64,000 nt of DNA, taken from Ectobius pallidus. Lineage: Eukaryota > Arthropoda > Insecta > Blattodea > Ectobiidae. Shown here piece by piece: positions 54,106 to 64,000 of the stretch; positions within the stretch are counted from its first letter, which is position 1, and the number at the start of each line of letters is the position of its first letter. The position numbers and the translations under genes were made by a program. Under the pieces are notes generated by a model. That model searched no databases and was not told where the DNA came from. It saw nothing but the letters and a program-made list of their open reading frames with translations. Location: contig CAXKWD010000002.1 of the NCBI GenBank assembly GCA_964059195.1, forward strand, positions 152,227,042 to 152,291,041, written 5' to 3'.

Positions 54106-54687
54106 GTGATAACTTGCTTAATATAATGCAAGACTGCACAGTGAACCATTGAGTGCATTTTGTTTACTTTATTGTCTGTCTGGATTAGAAAAGACTTCTA
54201 TGTATTATTCTCTTCCAGACGCGAGTGCATGTGTTTTGTGTTTGTGGGAGAGATAGAAAAAATTGTGTTACTTCTCATAGTATTTGTTTTGTGTACATTT
54301 TCTCACTGGATTTGACTAGGATGCTATGATTAACGAGAACGATCGTAGGGATCCGCCACCTACTTCCTTAGGCCTATCCTTCTTGATAGTGCGTAGATGT
54401 TAGCTATTTAGAAAGTGATTGGAACTTTATCCAGATGACATTGCTCCCAGCTTTGAAGCGGTAATAATCTGAAGAAGTGCCGTAGTTAATCGTATAGTGT
54501 GAGTGTGTGCTTACAACTAATTCACAGATTAGGACAAATTTAAAAATAATTATTGTTTTAGAGATAATCTGGGTGTATTATGCCCCTTTATGTCACCTGA
54601 CTAAATGAAGTAGCTTACCACTCAACTGAAACATAATTATGCTGAAAGTTTCGTATAAGCGCTTCATCAATAATAAATACTCTAGGC

Positions 54688-55441
54688 CAGCGTTTCTCAA
54701 CCTATGGTCCGCGAAGATGGTGCAGATGGTCCGCAGACATAATTAATTTAAAATATCATAAAGCAAGTGGGAAGTAAAGAAGCAAAAATTTTTCACATAA
54801 AATGGACACTAGATGTCAAAGTTTTTAAAATCTTCGAAAATACAGATCATATTGCAAGATTCCTTACTTTTGCAGTTACGAACCACAGTTTCAAACCCCT
54901 GATGCACTGACGTCTACGGTTCCCTCTTTCATTCAAAACCCTAAAAAATAAGACTTTGTCGGAATTTGTTATTAGACTCGCCATGCCGTTTTCAACAACC
55001 TATTTTTGTGAGAAGGGATTTTCATCGCTCGTTTAACTAAAAAACAAAATACAAAAACCGGCTTAATGTATCTGCTGATCTTCGACTAAATTTGACTAAT
55101 ATTGAGCCAAATATACAGGAACTCTGCAAGAGGCGACAAGCTCAACCTTCTCATTGAAAGTGAGTAGTAACATAATTCCTAATAAAATTGGTAATACATA
55201 TTAAAGTCTGTATTTGATAATTTTACTATCAATAGTTTAATTCCAATTCAATAACTGTGTTTCTGTCGAATTAAAAAGAAGTATTTCGTTATAACGACCT
55301 ATAATTAATACCCCAAATATTAAGGATATAGGCCGACATATAGCCTACCTACTTTTTAAAATGGGATGTAAAATTAGGGGTCCGTAAATTTCTTTTAGAC
55401 ATTTTAGAGGTCCTCGGGTTCAAAAAGGTTGAGAAACGCTG
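54688..55441. mobile_element. Charlie-like hAT, 754 bp
   Basis: Both termini begin CAGCGTTTCTCAACCT, the classic terminus of Charlie-type hATs. The 8-bp TSD CTCTAGGC is exact at 54680-54687 and 55442-55449. A transposase tail lies inside (54949-55157). Confidence 0.95.
54949..55157 (+). pseudogene. Charlie-like hAT transposase C-terminus
   Basis: It reads LSEFVIRLAMPFSTTYFCEK and then GFSSLV. After a shift come ADLRLNLTNIEPNIQELCKR and RQAQPSH, with the stop at 55155-55157. F.TTY.CE.GFS.L and (D)LR..L..I.P.I..L...+Q.Q.SH are the hATC signature of ZBED5/Charlie-type transposases. Frameshifts and stops make it inactive. Confidence 0.82.
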
Positions 55442-55504
55442 CTCTAGGCCAATTAGGAACTGAAATTTTGGGGCTCCTTTCGTTCATTCAGTGACCGTGT
55501 CCAA

Positions 55505-55507
<3 letters not shown>

Positions 55508-55541
<34 letters not shown>
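55508..55541. repeat. (ATT)n microsatellite
   Basis: Eleven ATT units, followed by a GC-richer block (55,560-55,740) that may be part of an unclassified repeat. Confidence 0.9.
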
Positions 55542-55544
<3 letters not shown>

Positions 55545-55741
55545 TTTATTTTTAAATAGGCTGAAGCCTGCTTCAGGGATCGTGATTGGAATTATGGGAT
55601 AAGAGCTACCACCCGCCCAAAGCGTACTTAGCAAAGTGACACCTCGTTGGTTTTCCATTACCTTTCTCGGAGATGTGGAGATCCCCATTAAGGCTTTGAA
55701 CCCAACATCTGCATAATTAAGTTTCAAGCTAACCGAGGACC

Positions 55742-56822
55742 GAAGCAATTCTAGGGTGGACAAATGTATTATAGCACAAGTTAAACATGGTTTTATAAAC
55801 AAAACAAAATCAGTGCACTTAAAATATTTCCTTTCGCTTATTAACAAAATAAATATTTATTACTAGACAGTAAGCACAATATGCCGATCTATCTTTTCCC
55901 TTTCACACTTTCAGACATTGTTCTTATCGAAGTTCTTTTATGTACAGGCATTCTAGCTTTACTCTTAACCTGTGCTCACAGTTCCACCAGATGATCAAAT
56001 TTACCAAATAGCAAGAGGCTATTTTATAACCGAAGTGTAAAGATAGCACAGTAGAGAAAAAAAAATCTGCAAATATTTGCTTTTTCAAAATTGTAATCGT
56101 TCCTGTTTTGCACTGGTATACGGTAAACGATGAGTTGATTGTATTTTTTTGTTTTTCTTTTGTCATTTGTCTATTTTTAAATCATATTGAATTATCTAGA
56201 AAACTTGCATTCTCCCATTTATGTCTCTTATAGTCTGGCTTGATTTTCAAAGGTATTTGTGATCTAGGTACCTGCAAAGCTTTCCCTTTTCGCAAAAGGT
56301 AGCTTTTCCATTCCCCATTCATTTCTTAACGTTTGCAAATGTTTTTTACTAATGTTTTCCTCCCAGGAGTTTCTGTGATAAGATTTGCAGATGAATTTAG
56401 ATCATCTGCCAATTTGAAGCCATTTGTCCTTCAATTACTTGTGAACAAGTTTGTGATTGAAAATGTCAACATACTTTTCTTTCTGCCCCTCTTCATCTCA
56501 GACTTCTTAGACGAGAGGCAATAACTTTTATCGTGTAGCCATTTTGATTAAAAGTTTGATCAGGATTTGCAGGTGTGATCAATAAAGCATTGCTCCTCCT
56601 CTGTGCCTTTACAGTCACGTTCAGCTATTTGCTATATCTGTATTGTGAAGCGCATCATTTTTCTCTGACAGAAAGTGTTTTGTTCAAATCGTGTTGGAAA
56701 CCATGGAATATCGACTGTTCGAAAGTTAGGCGTATGTTTTCAGTACCGCAAATCATATAAGATCGAACGGTATTTGTTTCTTTACTTCAGTGCATTAAAT
56801 GCAAAAATATTGAGTAACATTG
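55742..56822. other. No gene identified
   Basis: AT-rich. A 63-codon frame (56333-56524) follows a fair acceptor (TTTTCCTCCCAG at 56,358-56,369) but has no recognisable domain, so I do not call it an exon. Confidence 0.4.
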
Positions 56823-57100
56823 TACAGTCGAACTTGGTTAATTCGACTTTGGATAATTCGAAATATTGTATAATTCGAATAAATACTCATTCCCCTTGAA
56901 ATTCCTTTATAAATGTACGTTAAAAAATTGCAATTCGGATTTTTAAGCTTAATTTGGATAAATCGAAGCCAAAATTTGTCTCATGTTAATGTTATAAGGA
57001 TTCCAAGAGTTCATTGTTTCCAGGAATTCCACAAGAATTCTCTATTTCGCTGAAGAACCCTAGTCGCTAGCAGCCAGAAGGTGCCGTACTAAAGTGTACA

Positions 57101-57938
57101 CCGTGTCCGGGAAAGACCTGACGAAAAAGAAATAATTATATATCAGAGACTATTACAGTTACTACCTCAGTATTTTCACAGTTAGAAAGACAAACTCAAA
57201 AAGTTTTGTTTTGTAGCATCCCGTAATGCGCATGAGCATGCACATTGTTGTTGCACGAGGAGAAACGAAAAAAAGCTTTTTCTGCGCAGCGTGTGTAGTG
57301 AGTCTTATTCTGAGAACTGGGAATGCAAGTTGTGCGTAGGCTACAACGTCGTTTCCAAACAGACAACGCCCGAAATCCTCCCACCCGAAATCCTCCTACC
57401 CGAATCAGAATCCTTCATTGACACAAGCAATTTCTGGAGATAGGTAATGTTGAGTCACAGCGGGGAAAGGCAAAGAAATCGCGCATAAACGACAATAACA
57501 TTGAAAGTGTACTGGCTGCTTTTGTAAGAAGCCCGAGGAAATCCATTTGTGAGGCGGCAAGACAACTGCAAATGCCAAAATCCACAGTCCATGGGAGAGA
57601 AGGACCTACACCATGGCCACCAAGGTCACCTGACATGACCCCACTGGATTTCTTTCTCTGGGATTTTGTGAAAGACAAAGTGTATCGCACGCCTGTAACC
57701 GATAATGCAGATTTGCGTGGCCGAATCTACGATGCAATAGCACTAGTCACACCGGAGATGCTTTCGCGTGTGTGGCACGAAATTGAGTATCGGGCCATAA
57801 ATGATGCTCACATAGAGGCTTATTAAAACTCATCGTGTATCTCTTTGTAACCGTGAAAACATCACGTCAATAAATGCAATAGTTTCAGATATACGGTATA
57901 ATTATTTCTTTTTCGTCAGGTCTTTCCCGGACACCCTG
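57101..57938. mobile_element. mariner/Tc1-like element nested in the Tigger-like element
   Basis: Inverted ends of about 35 bp share GTGTCCGGGAAAGACCTGAC followed by GAAAAAGAAATAATTAT, with perfect matching. The outermost 3-5 bases differ, so the exact TA duplication is not certain. It carries a deleted transposase gene (57422-57826). Confidence 0.85.
57422..57826 (+). pseudogene. mariner/Tc1-like transposase, HTH fused to C-terminal end
   Basis: The frame is open for 134 codons. It begins HKQFLEIGNVESQRGKAKK, then VRSPRKSICEAARQLQMPKS (the HTH). It jumps at about 57,595 to PWPPRSPDMTPLDFFLWDFV and VYRTPVTDNADLRGRI, ending with the stop at 57824-57826. PRSPD.TPLDFFLW contains the third catalytic carboxylate region; the first two Asp residues and the middle are deleted. 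The junction kept the frame, so the short hybrid protein could still be made and might bind the ends. Confidence 0.85.
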
Positions 57939-58416
57939 AATTTTTAACCACTATTATCTTCCTCCTGCTGAATAGATGTTCAATAGAATGCGAAGTTCAC
58001 CCCCTCCGTTACAGTCTTGGAGGGATTCAACACTTCTGTGAAAATTTTAGTGTTCATTCTATCCAAGTGTGACAGTGTTTGAAAATGTCAAAGCGTGGAG
58101 CATACACCAGTTCCTTTATTAAATTTACGGTTACAGTTTTAATGTGGAAAAAAATTGTTTCATTTAACATCCTACTAAAAAAAAAACAACAGGATGGCAA
58201 TCATTAAGGTAAGATTCAGTATACCATAATTATTGTTTATTGTAATGAGTATATTTTTAAAATTTTTACGGCATTTTCGTTTAAAGAGTCACAGTTTTGG
58301 TTAATTCGAAATTCGGATAGTTCAGTTTTTTCTAATTCCCCTTGGGGTTTGAATTACCAAGAATCCACTGTAGTTGATTCTGCAAGATATGTTGCTCAGC
58401 GACTTAGCGATCACCG

Positions 58417-58431
58417 GGGGGGGGGGGGGGA
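58417..58431. repeat. poly-G tract
   Basis: Fourteen or more G in a row, just right of the Tigger-like element. Confidence 0.85.
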
Positions 58432-58623
58432 CAATGTATGAATAGTTCTACTCTTTTCAGAATGAGAATCTGTCAATATTGTATAGCCTACAAGTTCGGT
58501 CTTCAGATTATGTTGAACGGTTCCACACACGCGCTCAACACACAACTTATCTAAATTGAAATGAGAAAATAAGTTCCGTTACTTTCTTGTGTTTCTTGCT
58601 AGACTAAGAACTGTACAAAATCT

Positions 58624-58629
58624 TTTTTT

Positions 58630-58681
<52 letters not shown>

Positions 58682-58682
58682 T
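58624..58682. repeat. (CTTT)n microsatellite
   Basis: About 14 CTTT units. Confidence 0.95.
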
Positions 58683-58794
58683 TATCCTTTGTGTAACACA
58701 CATTGAAATATATGCATTATATGGCCACAGGAAGGGTCATGTGGTGACACATATAAAAATAAACTACGTGGCGTTTCATTCCTTGTGGGTGAGG

Positions 58795-59030
58795 TCCGAC
58801 CTCTGCGCCATCTTAACATGGGCAGAATGCAGGATTAGGCATGTGGTCAAGCATTGCGATTCCCACGGCCGTTGTTGATTACTTTCGAAACCGGAGCCTG
58901 TATTTCTTAAGAAGTAGCTCAATGACTCTCTCTAGACTGAGTAGACCCCTTCCCAGACCTCCCTACCTCAGGAAAATTGAAAGAGACTGGGGATTGAACC
59001 CAGACCTGCGGATCCGTAACCATACAGGAG
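58795..59030 (-). repeat. tRNA-derived SINE
   Basis: On the minus strand, TCTGGGTTCAATCCCCAGTC forms a perfect T-arm with the B-box. The body then shows CTGAGGTAGGGAGGTCTGG, AACGGCCGTGGGAATCGC and GACCACATGCCTAATCC. It is shared, more diverged, with 46,790-47,040. Confidence 0.75.
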
Positions 59031-59104
59031 GTTATTTTGTCAATAAAAGAATAGTAGAACCCTTTTGGACCCATGTACAGTACAAATTTTGCATTGTGAA
59101 TATT

Positions 59105-59590
59105 TAGTCCAGTCGATATCACTTTTTACCTGGAAAATATTCCGAAGTTAATTAAATTTTTATAGGTTATTTGGGGGTACTCTAGGATGTCTATCCTAAG
59201 TTTTCGACCTCGAGGACCCTGTGCTAACTTGGGGGTGGGGGAAAAACCTCAAAATGTTTGGACTTCTTTCAGTTTTTCGCTTCCATCTCGTAAAATATCC
59301 ATATTTTGTGCACCATAGTACAATACAAAGTTGTAGAGCATTAAATTTTCTAAAATTTGGCTGATAAAACGAATTTGTAGACCCAATATTAACCGAGATA
59401 CGGCCGATCAAAGTTAGACAAATTTTCTCGAAATGTAAAAAAATATCCGAAAATCGAAGGTTTTGGCCCTATAACTATTTATTACCATCATTTACATGTT
59501 AATTATGTTAATCACTCATTAATATCAACATCTTGGAATACTTATGACCCCTTCCTCCACCCCTCTTCCCACCCCTCCCCCTCCCCCAAA
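59105..59590. repeat. Left long terminal inverted repeat of the second XPG element
   Basis: It pairs with 61388-61880. Its inner edge is a C-rich tract (CCCACCCCTCCCC) near 59,570-59,585. Confidence 0.88.
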
Positions 59591-59973
59591 CGTGAAGATG
59601 CCTCATTTTAATGTAAGAAATGCATTTTAAGAAACCGTCTCACATAAAAAACCCTTTCGTTGTAACACAATGTGATGTCACCGGAGGGAGGGTCCGCTGA
59701 CCAAGAGCCTATTGTTGTGATTTGCAGTTATTGACACATTTTCGTGCCTGGTCATCACCCTACTGTGAATTCCTGTTAACCCATAATCTTGAACCTCAAT
59801 AAACGTAGATCAGGTAGATTAAAATCAATAATTAGTAATAAAGAATTAAAGTAATAGAAGTATATAATTTATTTACTAAAAATCGTAATTTAAAGCAAAA
59901 TTATAATAATTAAGATAAGTGCAGGTGTTATGACGAACGTAGAGATAATTTTGAATAATGAATACATAGTGTA

Positions 59974-61018
59974 TCAGGCTACGAAAACCTTGGAGCGCTT
60001 GGGGGCTGCCGGACCTTCCTCCTTCTCCTCGTCGTCGTCGTCGTCATCGCCTTCATCATTGTCGGGGTCCATGGACACGTCTTCCTCAGTCACCTTCTTT
60101 TTTCCAATTCCAAAGGGTGCTGAGGTGGTGTCACACCCACTTATCGCATGCAGGAAAAAAATATCCTGTGGTTCGTACTTGAACGAGTGGGATGAATACA
60201 GTACAGTTGGGCTATTACCCTTTCCACTCTTCTGGAAATAAACGTTCTTTTTGGAAGAACCCAAAGCAGAGAGTAGCACCAGAAGATCTATATCTTCCCC
60301 TGTTATGATGACACTATCATATTTGTCGGCAGCTAAGACAGCAGTATCCACAATCGTTACATCGGTGTCTTCTACTGCCTGCTTCACTTGAATCCCCTTG
60401 GCTTCCATTTCACTCTTCAACGTGGTCATGAAGTTCATCTTGTTGGTATCATTGGAAAGAAATTTCGCCTGCGAAATCGTGCTAATCAATGTTGTTCTGG
60501 AAAAGGCAAACTTTGTTGAGGAGTGCAGCAAAGAACGCCGATAACATTCAGCTGCTTTGGTGCTTTGGTAGTTTATCCCAGAAGGATAACCATCAAAACC
60601 ACTATGACATTGCTTTGGACGTAATCCGCGTAGTTTTGGCAGAATGAAATGTGGCTTCACTTGACTTGGTCCAAACAACCCTATGTAACAGAAACCCACC
60701 ATCAATGACATTGTATTTTTTGGCGCCAAAGTCTACGTCTTCACCCACGATAGGAAGGAATGATTCATACAGCATTGATTTTCGGCCTTTATGCATTCCT
60801 TCTTCTGCGAAGAGACATGGGGAAGGGGCGAGTTCATACTTGAACAAGTTCCTGAGGTCAGCCTCTGATTGTTTGGTTATGCACACTCGTTGAAATAGAG
60901 TGAGTGGGTCTACTGTGAACTTTTTGTCCTTGATTTTCAGAGAACAGGAAACAGATGCCAGAGTAACCACCTTATCCTTACTCTTCAACTTCAAGTCTTC
61001 CAAATTTCCTTTCTCCAC
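59974..61018 (-). pseudogene. XPG/FEN1-like nuclease of the second TIR element, CXC domain deleted
   Basis: On the minus strand the first frame (61018-60602) reads FTVDPLTLFQRVC, DLRNLFKYELAPSP and KYNVIDGGFLLHRVVW, the last with the first PIN-domain Asp. Two frameshifts near 60,620-60,650 lead to the second frame, GFDGYPSG, then QAVEDTDVTIVDTAVLA, VIITGEDIDLLVLLSAL and FLHAISGCDTTSAPFGIGKK. This gives all the acidic clusters of a FEN1/XPG fold, with GIGKKK like the FEN1 helix-two-turn-helix start. The frame then runs straight into an acidic tail (DNDEGDDDDDDEEKEE) ending APKRSKVFVA. The region that holds the CXC domain in the sister gene is absent. A 5' exon may precede 61018. Confidence 0.82.
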
Positions 61019-61179
61019 ATAGGGCTTACATTAAATTGTGTAATATTAAAGACCTCGAATAAGGGCACAATTGTTGTTTTTGTTATAATGAAATGTAGAC
61101 AGTGATTTTCCTCGTGTATTGAAGGCTGAGTATTCAAAATTTCATCGAGATTCGAATAAAACTGCAGAAGTTGTAAGGA

Positions 61180-61183
61180 AAGG

Positions 61184-61255
<72 letters not shown>

Positions 61256-61257
61256 AT

Positions 61258-61298
<41 letters not shown>

Positions 61299-61327
61299 TG
61301 TATGTATGTATGTATATATATGTAGCC

Positions 61328-61345
<18 letters not shown>
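61180..61345. repeat. (CT)n and (TA)n simple repeats
   Basis: About 70 bp of CT/TTCT units followed by TATATA and TATG units, between the nuclease gene and the right inverted arm. The read-through ORF here (EREREK repeats) is an artefact. Confidence 0.9.
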
Positions 61346-61359
<14 letters not shown>

Positions 61360-61387
61360 GAATTTGTAATCCTGATTCCTATAATAC

Positions 61388-61880
61388 TGAGGGAGGGGAG
61401 GGGTGGGAAGAGGGGGTGGAGGAAGGGGTCATAGATATTCCAAGATGTTCATATTAATGAATGATTAACATAATTAACATATAAATGATGTTAATAAATA
61501 GTTATAGGGCCAAAACCTTTGTTTTTCGGATATTTTTTTACATTCCGAGAAAATTTGTCTAACTTTGATCGGCCATATCACGGTTAATATTGGTCTACAA
61601 ATTCGTTTCATCAACCAAAGTTTAGCAAATTTAATGTTCTACAACTTTGTATTGTACTATGGTGCACAAAATATGCTTAGTTTACGAGATATAAGCGAAA
61701 AACTGAAAAATGTCCAAAAATTTTGAGGTTTTTGCCCCACCCCTAAGTTAGCACAGGGTCCTCGAGGTCGAAAACTTAGGATAGACATCCTAGAGTCCCC
61801 CCAAATAACCTGTAAAAATTTCATTAACTTCGGAATATTTTCCAGCTACCCCCCTATTTTTCATTAAATCGACTGGACTA
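61388..61880. repeat. Right long terminal inverted repeat of the second XPG element
   Basis: Reverse complement of 59105-59590. Small differences occur next to the terminus, where the right arm has an extra GGGGGGTA-like block. Confidence 0.88.
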
Positions 61881-61883
61881 ATT

Positions 61884-64000
61884 AGTTCTATTAATCATAA
61901 TAGTCGTATTGAAAAGAATCGGAAAAAAAACATAGGCCTGTATAAAACAGTGAGTAGGAAATAGTAGCTATGATGTGGAGTAGTGTGTGCTCTATTTATA
62001 TTTGCAATTTACCTGTCTAGTTGTCTTTATTGTAATCGTACAAAGTTGGTTGCCATACCGGTTTTAAATGTGTATTAAGAGGACACATCCTAGGATGGAT
62101 TTAACGAGTTTGCTCAGTAATTAAATAAAACGAATCAATAAGATTGCTGGTGCTGATTAGCATAATGAATATATCATATATACATTTATTTATGATATAA
62201 ATCGTAATAACTTTTCTACTTGTCTTGTTTAAAATTAGGTCAATATTATGTCACAGTATAAGTATTAATACAGTAAGGAAACTGTGTGTTAAAAGTCCTA
62301 TGACAACTTGTTAGCTGGGCGACACTAGCGCTCCATGCGGCGGTTGAGTAATACTGCATTCTCACCATATAAAATAACTTGGGAAAATGCATAAACACAT
62401 AACAAAATATGTTATAATAAGAGAAAAAAATCTTCTTTCAAAACTGAATTTTAAATTTAAGAAACAATGAAGCATGTATTATATTTTAGTTAAGATCAGG
62501 CACAATTTTTAAATGCCACTTACCTGTAACTTGCACTGCAGTTCCTAGGGCTATTCTTATTACAAGTTTTAATAACTTCAAGATGATTCTTGAAAAACCA
62601 ATTATAACTCATTTTTATTTTTAAAAGTAGCCTAATATTACATTAGAATAGAAATGTCATCATTTTACAAAAATAATACAATATTACATAAGATACAATA
62701 GAAAATTCAAATAAAAATATAGGTTTCTATCAATATTTCTCAATTTCTAATACTCCAAAACTGCTTTTAGTATACAGTCGGTACAGCAGTTTTAATTAAA
62801 GAGTTCTTATTGGAATTCATAAACTGGCTGTTTTCGAAGTGTTCCAAACATAGGCGGCAATTTACATTTAAATATTTTACAGTTTTTGTTAGTAGGTCTT
62901 CTCGCCGACTATTGATGACCCATTTTTTACACCTGAAATCATTACAACAATTGAAGGTAGATCGAAGCCGTAAGATACAGAAACAAAATACAATCTCAAC
63001 AATGAAGTTGAGGACGAGCAGTGTGACAAACCTATATTCAAAGGTCACTCTTTAATATAATTTATAACTTAAACGTTGATTTTAAAGGTGGGAAAAACCT
63101 TGGACTAGATACGCTTCTTAACAGTAGCCTATTTTAGGTAAGCCTATTGCTAGCCTAGGTTTGGATAATGATGTCATGTTAGTTTACTGTCGCAAACACC
63201 TTAATGGCACATGTATCCGAGAATTTATGATGTAAGATTATGTTTTCGTCATCTTTACGCCTACATCGTGTTCGAGAAAATAAATATCGTACCGCCTGTA
63301 AAATCGGCTATGTGCACTTTTTTACGAAATTGAGTTATGTGCACTGATATTCCTTAGCATTGATCCTTACAACCGGGCATGTGGATCTTTGATTGTCAGG
63401 TTTGTGCAAGCAAAGAAAAAAAATCGGCTACATGCTGCAAAATGGCCATGTGCATTAGAGCTCACATAGCCATTCTTGACTGCCAACACGGCACACATGT
63501 TTGTATACATAACCGGCCCTGACATATACATTACAATGCACATAGGAAATAAGCTGCACCGCAGCAAATATTGTGTTATCTTAAGCGATCACAATACGAC
63601 ATCCTAAATATTGTTATCTTTAACCGTGATATAGACTGCTGACATTTTCATTTCATTAGTATCTATTGTTAGAAATTACAACATAATTAAAGATAAAAAT
63701 ATTACATTAAAGTAAATGTAAACATAACCACACCAGAACATGTGTCAAGAGTAAGCCAGCAGGCATACGATAAATATTACGTATTTTTCTTCTTACCTTT
63801 CTGGATCTTTTGGGAAAGTGAAGAAATGCAATTCAGGATTTCTTCCTTTATTGTTACTGCAATTTATAGCAGAACAATAACATCCTTTCCAAACACGCAT
63901 TGCTATAAAAATTCAAGACTCCTATTTATTTCCATTCTTCCCGCAGTAGTGATTGTAGTATTACTCAATGGCCGGTAGGATCGCATGGAATCTGCGCGCG
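61884..64000. other. AT-rich DNA, nothing identified
   Basis: No recognisable ORF, TIR or RNA. A cluster of ATGTGCAC and CATGTGCATT words lies at 63,310-63,455. The frames at 62,767-63,055 overlap on opposite strands and show no domain. Confidence 0.45.

Larger units (their letters stand above)
56825..58370. mobile_element. Tigger/pogo-like element, interrupted, TSD TA
   Basis: The left end CAGTCGAACTTGGTTAATTC and the inverted right end CAGTGGATTCTTGGTAATTC are flanked by TA (56823-56824 and 58371-58372). TAATTCGAA-type words recur just inside both ends. No pogo transposase could be read. A deleted mariner-type element occupies 57101-57938. Confidence 0.8.
59105..61880. mobile_element. Academ-like TIR transposon with XPG/FEN1-type nuclease gene, 2.78 kb, TSD ATT
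   Basis: Both ends begin TAGTCCAGTCGAT, and inverted arms of about 490 bp follow (59105-about 59590 and about 61388-61880). ATT is duplicated at 59102-59104 and 61881-61883. Arm blocks match those of the 35152 element in wording: TTTTTCGCTT..ATCTCG, CCGAGATACGGCCGATCAAA, AAAGTTGTAGAGCATTAAAT. The gene inside (59974-61018, minus) is the same nuclease family. Simple repeats (CT)n and (TA)n lie at 61180-61340. Confidence 0.85.

Noticed and set aside
56333..56524. 63-codon frame after a possible splice acceptor
   Set aside because: No domain, no matching donor upstream, and hydrophobic low-information sequence.
60991..61263. ORF with ERERER repeats
   Set aside because: Translation of a (CT)n microsatellite.
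1..64000. CRISPR arrays, bacterial operons, rRNA genes or viral genes
   Set aside because: None seen. The content is eukaryotic TE relics. The repeats are palindromic or simple rather than regularly spaced with unique spacers.

Overview
The window is repeat-rich, AT-rich animal DNA, most likely from an insect with a large genome. A blattodean such as a cockroach or termite is my guess from the mix of TEs and tRNA-derived SINEs; nothing in the sequence proves it. I found no convincing intact host gene. Nearly every recognisable coding segment is a decayed transposable-element (TE) relic, so the window reads as an intergenic or intronic graveyard with several layers of nested insertion. Those layers can be resolved because many elements keep perfect target-site duplications (TSDs).

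Layout. 1-5.3 kb: unidentified coding-like fragments in AT-rich DNA, then a 179-bp hAT MITE. 5.85-16.2 kb: a jockey-like non-LTR reverse transcriptase broken by an unclassified repeat (about 6.4-7.04 kb) and by an 8.2-kb foldback element (7,499-15,707, TSD TAA). The foldback carries a tandemly doubled, PIF/Harbinger-like core. 16.3-19 kb: a small MITE and a 1.57-kb hAT that keeps a BED-finger exon and an hATC tail. 19.1-25.1 kb: a Harbinger element with a second Harbinger inside it. 25-34 kb: mostly unannotatable DNA with a Harbinger MITE, a small palindromic MITE, a deleted mariner, an ISL2EU/Harbinger-like relic and a 1.26-kb element with a GGAGGTGAG array.

34.8-41.6 kb and 59.1-61.9 kb are the most interesting. 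They hold two related DNA elements with long inverted repeats (about 690 and 490 bp) that begin TAGTCCAGTC, each flanked by a 3-bp TSD (CAC and ATT). Both encode a FEN1/XPG-type PIN nuclease-like protein. The first also encodes a tesmin/TSO1-like CXC cysteine cluster and an acidic tail; the second has lost the CXC by an internal deletion. I infer an Academ-like superfamily. The first element sits in a tRNA-like repeat whose empty copy is also in the window, and a 2.85-kb hAT splits its nuclease ORF with an 8-bp TSD.

42-48.7 kb: inverted repeats, a deleted mariner, a 2.7-kb palindromic element (TSD ACTA), SINEs and a third TAGTCCAGTC-type terminus. 50-54.2 kb: LINE C-termini, one split by a 2.37-kb hAT with AAGACC arrays. 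54.7-58.4 kb: a Charlie-like hAT and a Tigger-like element with a nested deleted mariner. 61.9-64 kb: AT-rich DNA with nothing I can assign.
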